Below are positions 21,936 to 26,514 of a DNA stretch of 26,514 nt, piece after piece. The position numbers and the translations under genes are program-made. Under the pieces are notes generated by a model. The model had not been told where the DNA came from and did no database searches. It saw only the letters and a list, made by a program, of their open reading frames with translations. Where the stretch lies: contig JADYZS010000246.1 of the NCBI GenBank assembly GCA_020853075.1, forward strand, positions 1 through 26,514, written 5' to 3'. Position 1 is the first letter of the stretch. Each line of letters opens with the position of its first letter. The DNA comes from Anaerolineae bacterium. GTDB lineage: Bacteria > Chloroflexota > Anaerolineae > JADYZS01.

Positions 21936-24900
21936 ATGCAGCAAGCGACTATTGAGCGGCGAGGCGTTCTTGATACTCCTCTTTCAAGTGTCCTGGCCTG
22001 GGACTGGGAGAAAACCGCTTATGCCGTCCTTCTCGTAGTGGCATTAGGTTTGCGGTTGTATGGCTTGGGGTGGCGGGCCATGAGCCACGACGAAAGCCTC
22101 CATGCCGTCTATTCCTGGCAATTGTACGACGGACGTGGCTACGAACATAGTCCGATGATGCACGGGCCCTACCAGTTCTATATGCCCGCCTTCTCCTATT
22201 TCCTCTTTGGCGTCAATGATGCAACGGCCCGGCTTCCAGCTGCGTTATCAGGTTTTCTTCTGGTGGTCGGAATGTGGTTCCTGCGGCGCTGGATAGGGAA
22301 GACTGGTGCGTTCCTCGCTGCTCTGTTTATCGCTATCTCGCCCCTGCTCCTCTACTACTCCCGATACATTCGTGAGGACCCCTATGCCCTCCTTTGGTCG
22401 GGTATTGTGATACTGTCCGCTTTCCGCTATCTGGAAGAGCGGCAGCCGAAGTGGCTCTACTTAGCATCTGTAGCCCTCGTCATCACCTACGCTTCCAAAG
22501 AAGTGGCCTTCATCTACACGGCAATTTTTATCTCCTTCTTTGCGTTACATGCCTTGTGGGATGGGGGTAGGCGTGGCTGGAACGGCATCGTTGCCACAGG
22601 TTCCTTTGAACTGGTTATCCTTCTGGGATGCCTTAGTGCGCCTCTCTTCTCCCCCCTTCTCATTAAGTTCCTGGGCTGGAACCCTCAGGATTACAGTACG
22701 GATGGCTACCTCCGTTCTGGGGCTGTTTTCCTCCTTGTGCAGTCGGTGGCCCTGGCACTCGGTTGGTGGCGGCTACGAGAACGATTCCTGATCTCCCTGG
22801 GGCTTTTCTACGCCGTGTTCATCCCATTCTTCACCACCTTCTTCACCAATGGGCAGGGATTGGCCACCGGCATGATCGGCTCGTTGGGCTATTGGATGGC
22901 CCAACAACCCGTGCAGCGCGGGACTCAACCGTGGTTCTATTACTTTCTCGTTGTACCGCTCTATGAGTACCTCCCTCTGCTGCTGACCCTCGGTGGCTTT
23001 GGGTATCTCTTAGTCAAGCGGCAAAGGGCGGTCAATGCAGATGCACCGAAAGCCCCGAAAGGAAAAGGGGTCGCCCAAGAGCCATCCGCTCCCGTGGCAC
23101 CTTTCATCGCCTTCCTCCCTTATTGGATCATCGTCAGCTGGGTCGCTTATACCGTTGCAGGCGAGAAGATGCCCTGGCTTGGCGTCCACTTCGTATTTCC
23201 CATGTGTATCTTTGCTGGCTGGTTAGCGGGGCGCGTTCTGGAGCGCATAGATTGGCGCTATTTGTGGGAACGCGGGGCCCATTGGCTGGCCTTGATTCTG
23301 CCCGTATTGCTCATCGCGGTTGGCACTCTATTGAGCACGCGCCCTTTCCGCGACCGCACCATCTCCGGCCTGAGCGGGACGATGCAGTGGCTGGCTGCCT
23401 TGCTGGTGGGAGCCGCACTTCTCTATCTGGCCTGGGGCTACGTGCAACGGCTAGGCTGGCGCGCGACGGGGCAGTTGGTTTTCGCAGAAGGGATGCTGGT
23501 TCTGGGTGTGCTGACCCTGCGCACCAGCATTATGGCGAACTACTACAACTATGACTATGCAACGGAGTTACTCGTCTACGCGCACGGGACTCCTGATGTT
23601 AAATTAGTCATGAACCAGGTCGCCGAGATTTCCCGGCGCACCGTTGGCGATAAGAATATCAGGGTCGCCTACGATGATGACTCCACCTGGCCGTTGGAAT
23701 GGTATCTGCGGGAGTATCCCAACAAAGTCTATTACGCAGCCAGCCCCAGCCGCGACTCTATGGATTCGCCAGTAGTCATCGTCGGTGACAAGAACGTGGA
23801 AAAGGCGAAACCATATTTGGGGGATCGCTACTACGAATATCGCTACCGCCTCATCTGGTGGCCCAGCGAGACGTACAAAGAGATTACGTGGTCTAAACTT
23901 ATCAACGGCGCGCGTGATCCGGAAGCACGGAAGAACTTCTGGAACATCATCTTCTATCGTAAGTATCGCTATACCACCAGCGAATGGCCGCATCGCCACA
24001 CCTTCTTCCTCTTCGTCAAAAAGGACGTGGCGAACCAGGTTTGGAATTTGGGCGCGGGGCCGGCAACGGTTGCCACAGGTGGGGAAGCCGCCGGCGATCC
24101 TTATATCCGCGGGGTACGCCAGGTCGCGAGCATCGCTCAATTTGGCTTAGGTGAAGGGAGCGGGCCTGGCCAATTGGAGCGCCCGCGCAACGTGGCTGTG
24201 GACGTGAACGGCAATCTCTACGTGGCTGACTCCGACAACCATCGCGTCCAGGTGTTCAGCCCCCAGGGACAGGCAATCCGGCAATGGGGGAGTTACTGCG
24301 ACCTGTACAAGGATGGCAAGCCGGGCTGTGCCGATACCGATGGCAGCGGGCCTCTGGCCGAGGGCGACGGGCAGTTTAGCCAGCCGTGGGGGATCGCGGT
24401 GGATCGCGCTGGCTTCGTCTATGTGGCCGATACCTGGAACCATCGCATCCAGAAGTTCACGAGCGAAGGCCAGTTCGTCACCAAGTGGGGAAGCTTCGTC
24501 TCCACTGGCGGTGAACTAACCGACCCCGGCACCTTCTGGGGGCCGCGGGCTGTCGTGTTGGATGAAGAAAGCAACCTATACGCCATTGACACAGGGAACA
24601 AGCGGGTTGAGAAGTTCTCTTCCGATGGTACTTTTCTGGGCCAGTGGGGTGGGGCAGGTGTGATTGAAGGGCGCTTTGATGAGCCGGTTGGCCTGGCGCG
24701 CGACAGAAATGGCAATTTCTACGTGGCCGATACCTGGAACCAGCGGGTGCAGAAATTTGACAAGGATTTCCGCTACGTCGGTTCCTGGCCCATCTCCGGC
24801 TGGGATGGGCAAGATGTGGTGAACAAGCCATACCTCGCGGTGGATCAGCAAGGGAATGTCTATGTAACCGACCCGAAGAACTATCGCATCCTGGTGTTTG

Positions 24901-25055
24901 ATGAGGGTGGGCTGTTCAAAGCCACCTTCGGCCAGTACGGCAACGATGCATCTACTTTCGCGTTGCCCAACGGCATTGCGGTAGATGGAGCGGGGAATCT
25001 ATACGTAGCGGACGCGGACAACCATCGTATCCTGAAGTTCCCACCGTTCCAGTGA
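21936..25055 (+). CDS. Agl23-like GT-C protein fused to a six-bladed NHL propeller
   Basis: A 1,039-residue protein. Residues 1 to about 560 are the polytopic part of the family called flippase activity-associated protein Agl23: the first helix ends in LRLYGLG, then MSHDESLHA with Asp52-Glu53, and HSPMMHGPYQFY. A soluble region follows, and from about residue 731 six NHL repeats appear, each of the type P.G(I/V)AVD..GN(L/V)YVAD..N.R(I/V)QKF, enough for one closed propeller. Between blades 1 and 2 an insert carries two cysteines (YCDLYKDGKPGCADTDG), possibly a disulfide. GAGG 7 nt before the ATG supports the start. It lies 48 bp after the previous gene and is followed by a strong hairpin. Sugar transfer to lipid or protein on the outer face is likely; the propeller may bind glycan or protein. 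Confidence 0.87.
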   Translation: MQQATIERRGVLDTPLSSVLAWDWEKTAYAVLLVVALGLRLYGLGWRAMSHDESLHAVYSWQLYDGRGYEHSPMMHGPYQFYMPAFSYFLFGVNDATARLPAALSGFLLVVGMWFLRRWIGKTGAFLAALFIAISPLLLYYSRYIREDPYALLWSGIVILSAFRYLEERQPKWLYLASVALVITYASKEVAFIYTAIFISFFALHALWDGGRRGWNGIVATGSFELVILLGCLSAPLFSPLLIKFLGWNPQDYSTDGYLRSGAVFLLVQSVALALGWWRLRERFLISLGLFYAVFIPFFTTFFTNGQGLATGMIGSLGYWMAQQPVQRGTQPWFYYFLVVPLYEYLPLLLTLGGFGYLLVKRQRAVNADAPKAPKGKGVAQEPSAPVAPFIAFLPYWIIVSWVAYTVAGEKMPWLGVHFVFPMCIFAGWLAGRVLERIDWRYLWERGAHWLALILPVLLIAVGTLLSTRPFRDRTISGLSGTMQWLAALLVGAALLYLAWGYVQRLGWRATGQLVFAEGMLVLGVLTLRTSIMANYYNYDYATELLVYAHGTPDVKLVMNQVAEISRRTVGDKNIRVAYDDDSTWPLEWYLREYPNKVYYAASPSRDSMDSPVVIVGDKNVEKAKPYLGDRYYEYRYRLIWWPSETYKEITWSKLINGARDPEARKNFWNIIFYRKYRYTTSEWPHRHTFFLFVKKDVANQVWNLGAGPATVATGGEAAGDPYIRGVRQVASIAQFGLGEGSGPGQLERPRNVAVDVNGNLYVADSDNHRVQVFSPQGQAIRQWGSYCDLYKDGKPGCADTDGSGPLAEGDGQFSQPWGIAVDRAGFVYVADTWNHRIQKFTSEGQFVTKWGSFVSTGGELTDPGTFWGPRAVVLDEESNLYAIDTGNKRVEKFSSDGTFLGQWGGAGVIEGRFDEPVGLARDRNGNFYVADTWNQRVQKFDKDFRYVGSWPISGWDGQDVVNKPYLAVDQQGNVYVTDPKNYRILVFDEGGLFKATFGQYGNDASTFALPNGIAVDGAGNLYVADADNHRILKFPPFQ

Positions 25056-25077
25056 GTCTTTCCGCTGGCGAAGACGC

Positions 25078-25125
25078 GCGGATTGCGCAGATGATACCAC
25101 CTAAGGTATAATCTGGGCAATCCGC
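25078..25125 (+). terminator. Imperfect 21-bp stem-loop with T-rich tail after the NHL gene
   Basis: Arms 25078-25098 and 25105-25125 pair at 19 of 21 positions around a 6-nt loop (ACCTAA) and are followed by CTTTCTTTGTT at 25126-25136. It begins 23 bp after the stop codon, as expected of an intrinsic terminator. The right arm contains TATAAT, so the same DNA probably also holds the promoter of the next gene. Confidence 0.7.
25083..25112 (+). promoter_or_regulatory. Promoter inside the terminator hairpin, for the last gene
   Basis: TTGCGC (25083-25088), an 18-bp spacer and TATAAT (25107-25112) lie 37 bp before the ATG at 25149. The -35 resembles that of the promoter at 11102 (TTGCGG). The overlap with the palindrome could make it self-regulated or bound by a dimeric repressor. 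Confidence 0.5.
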
Positions 25126-25138
25126 CTTTCTTTGTTCC

Positions 25139-25144
25139 AGGAGG
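25139..25144 (+). promoter_or_regulatory. Strong ribosome binding site of the last gene
   Basis: AGGAGG ends 4 nt before the ATG at 25149 and supports that start for an open frame that continues to the window end. Confidence 0.8.
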
Positions 25145-25148
25145 CGCA

Positions 25149-26514
25149 ATGATCGGCGCTCTGGCGCTCTTTGTGGCCGCTGGCCTCGCGGTAGTTGGAC
25201 AGCGTGCCTTGACCGATCCCCGAATCCCTCTGGATGCCTGGGTTTGGTTCGGTGGTGCTGCCGTCCTGGCGGTCTATGCCCTGACCAGGCTTCCCGACAA
25301 AGAACCTACTGAACCGATGCCCCCCACGCGCCTCCCTGGGCGGCCAATTCGCATAGTCAGCATGTTGATTATGGTCTTGGCTGTGGTGGCGAACGGGTGG
25401 GCTCTGTCGCGTCTCCTCCGTTCGGGCGTGGACCGCTTGGGTCTCACAGGCTGGGCGGTCAGCCTCGGCGCGTTGGCAATCGGCGGTTGGCTCTTCGGCG
25501 CGTTACAGAAGCGGCTGGACAATAATAATCCCGCCAGTGAGGTGGTGGCAAAGCAGGAACCCCTGAAGCCCGCTGGTTCCGAGCCAACAGTTCCCCAGGT
25601 GCAGTCTGAACCTGTTCTTTCTTCAGCACCCTCTCCCGCCTCTGATGCCAACAACGTACCTGTTGAAACCCCTGTACGTATTCCGGTCTGGCTTGAGCTC
25701 ACACTGGTCGTGGCGATTGCGGTCCTGGCGATTTATCTGCGCGTACACCGTCTTGAGCAAATGCCACCCGGCATCTTTGTAGATGAGACAAATGCGGCCC
25801 TGGATGCTATTGCCATCATGGAAGGGCGGCGCGATTCTCCTTTCGGCACGGGCTGGTTTGAGACGCCCACCATGTATGCCTACTACCTGGTGGGCTTGTT
25901 CAAGGTGTTAGGGACTACTTTTGTATCCTTGAAAGTGGCTTCCCTCCTGCCTGGTATCCTTACCGTTCTCCTCCTTTACCCTTTGGCGCGGCTCATGTTC
26001 GGCATCCCTACGGCATTGGTCGCGACGTTCCTTCTGGCGGTGAGCCGCTGGCACTTCAATATGAGCCGTTGGGGCTGGAATGAGGTCGCGCCACCCCTCT
26101 TTCAATTGGGTGCCACCTACTTTCTGTTGCGTGGTGCGCGCTCTCGCCAAATGCGGGACTTTGCCATCGGCGGCATCCTCCTGGGCCTGGGGATGTACAC
26201 CTACCTGGCCTCGCGTCTGGTCGTCGCGGTCATCCTTGCCTATCTCGTGTACCGCATCGTCGTTGAGCGCGGCTTCCTGCGGAAAGCCTGGGCCGGGCTG
26301 ATCGTCTTCTGGTTGGCATACATGATGACTTTCGCTCCCCTGGCGAGCACCTATATCCGCAACCCCTTCACGTTCTTAAACCGGTCGCGCCAGGTCAGCA
26401 TTTTCAACGACGTGGAACGGGCTGGCGGTTCTTACGCGCCCCTGTGGGAAAACACAAAACGACACCTCCTCATGTTTCACGTGCGAGGAGACAACAACCC
26501 GCGTCACAATCTCC
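25149..26514 (+). CDS. GT-C (GT39-like) glycosyltransferase with extra N-terminal membrane module, 3' end cut by window
   Basis: An uninterrupted frame of 455 codons reaches the window edge, so the gene is incomplete at its 3' end. The N-terminal 118 residues hold about four hydrophobic helices, absent from the sister proteins. A Pro/Glu/Ser-rich linker follows (about 120-178). The GT-C core then starts: a helix ending in IYLRVHRL, the first-loop pair Asp212-Glu213 (GIFVDETNAA), ETPTMYAYYLVGLF, and LLAVSRWHFNMSRWGWNEV, as in GT39-like enzymes. Like its neighbours it should use a lipid-linked sugar donor at the outer membrane face. The start is supported by AGGAGG and its own promoter in the preceding hairpin, so it may be transcribed separately from the sigma-factor operon. 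Confidence 0.83.
   Translation, partial: MIGALALFVAAGLAVVGQRALTDPRIPLDAWVWFGGAAVLAVYALTRLPDKEPTEPMPPTRLPGRPIRIVSMLIMVLAVVANGWALSRLLRSGVDRLGLTGWAVSLGALAIGGWLFGALQKRLDNNNPASEVVAKQEPLKPAGSEPTVPQVQSEPVLSSAPSPASDANNVPVETPVRIPVWLELTLVVAIAVLAIYLRVHRLEQMPPGIFVDETNAALDAIAIMEGRRDSPFGTGWFETPTMYAYYLVGLFKVLGTTFVSLKVASLLPGILTVLLLYPLARLMFGIPTALVATFLLAVSRWHFNMSRWGWNEVAPPLFQLGATYFLLRGARSRQMRDFAIGGILLGLGMYTYLASRLVVAVILAYLVYRIVVERGFLRKAWAGLIVFWLAYMMTFAPLASTYIRNPFTFLNRSRQVSIFNDVERAGGSYAPLWENTKRHLLMFHVRGDNNPRHNL

Noticed and set aside
1..26514. tRNA, rRNA, CRISPR, insertion sequence, phage or defence genes
   Set aside because: None could be recognised on either strand; intergenic gaps are all under 300 bp and no transposase, integrase, Cas or nuclease-like frame was seen.

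Overview
This 26.5 kb window looks like a chromosomal segment of a Chloroflexota (green non-sulfur lineage) bacterium. All sixteen supported genes lie on the + strand. Base composition is moderately GC-rich and start codons are mixed ATG/GTG/TTG. The strongest taxonomic hint is four giant GT-C type membrane proteins mixed with two members of the 'YYY' (DUF2298) family and one Agl23-type protein, a set known mainly from Chloroflexota and methanogenic archaea. The lineage is an inference from gene content, not a database match. No rRNA, tRNA, CRISPR array, transposase or phage gene was recognised.

Layout. (1) 1-1086: a PfkB-type sugar kinase close to 2-keto-3-deoxygluconate kinase. (2) 1150-6589: a complete high-affinity phosphate uptake operon, pstS-pstC-pstA-pstB1-pstB2-phoU. 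It is preceded by two arrays of TTAAC-type half-sites spaced 10-12 bp (candidate Pho boxes) and closed by a perfect 12-bp terminator stem. (3) 6646-9381: a sugar-metabolism operon (short-chain dehydrogenase plus a two-subunit transketolase) behind a near-consensus promoter whose spacer holds a palindrome. (4) 9552-11078: a secreted or anchored cell-wall protein with DUF348 repeats, a G5-like domain and a C-terminal 3D domain. (5) 11102-26514: an envelope glycosylation block. It holds a fused GT-C::YYY protein, an ECF sigma factor with a membrane partner, a second YYY protein, a GT-C protein with an altered active-site pair, an Agl23-like protein fused to a six-bladed NHL propeller, and the first 455 codons of another GT-C protein that runs off the window.

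How the genes work together. The pst genes form one ABC phosphate importer plus its PhoU regulator, and the upstream phased repeats fit phosphate-starvation control. The two tandem PstB ATPases carry complementary defects: a Q-loop Gln replaced by Ala in PstB1 and LSGGQ changed to LSLGQ in PstB2. In a heterodimer both would fall in the same ATP site. In the envelope block, overlapping genes (sigma, membrane partner, YYY, GT-C) suggest that a transmembrane sensor and sigma factor regulate the glycosylation machinery encoded beside them.

The points most worth a second look are the phased TTAAC arrays, the asymmetric PstB pair, the sigma/anti-sigma-linked YYY operon, the degenerate GT-C protein, and a 21-bp imperfect hairpin at 25078-25125 that contains a TATAAT box and may be both terminator and promoter.
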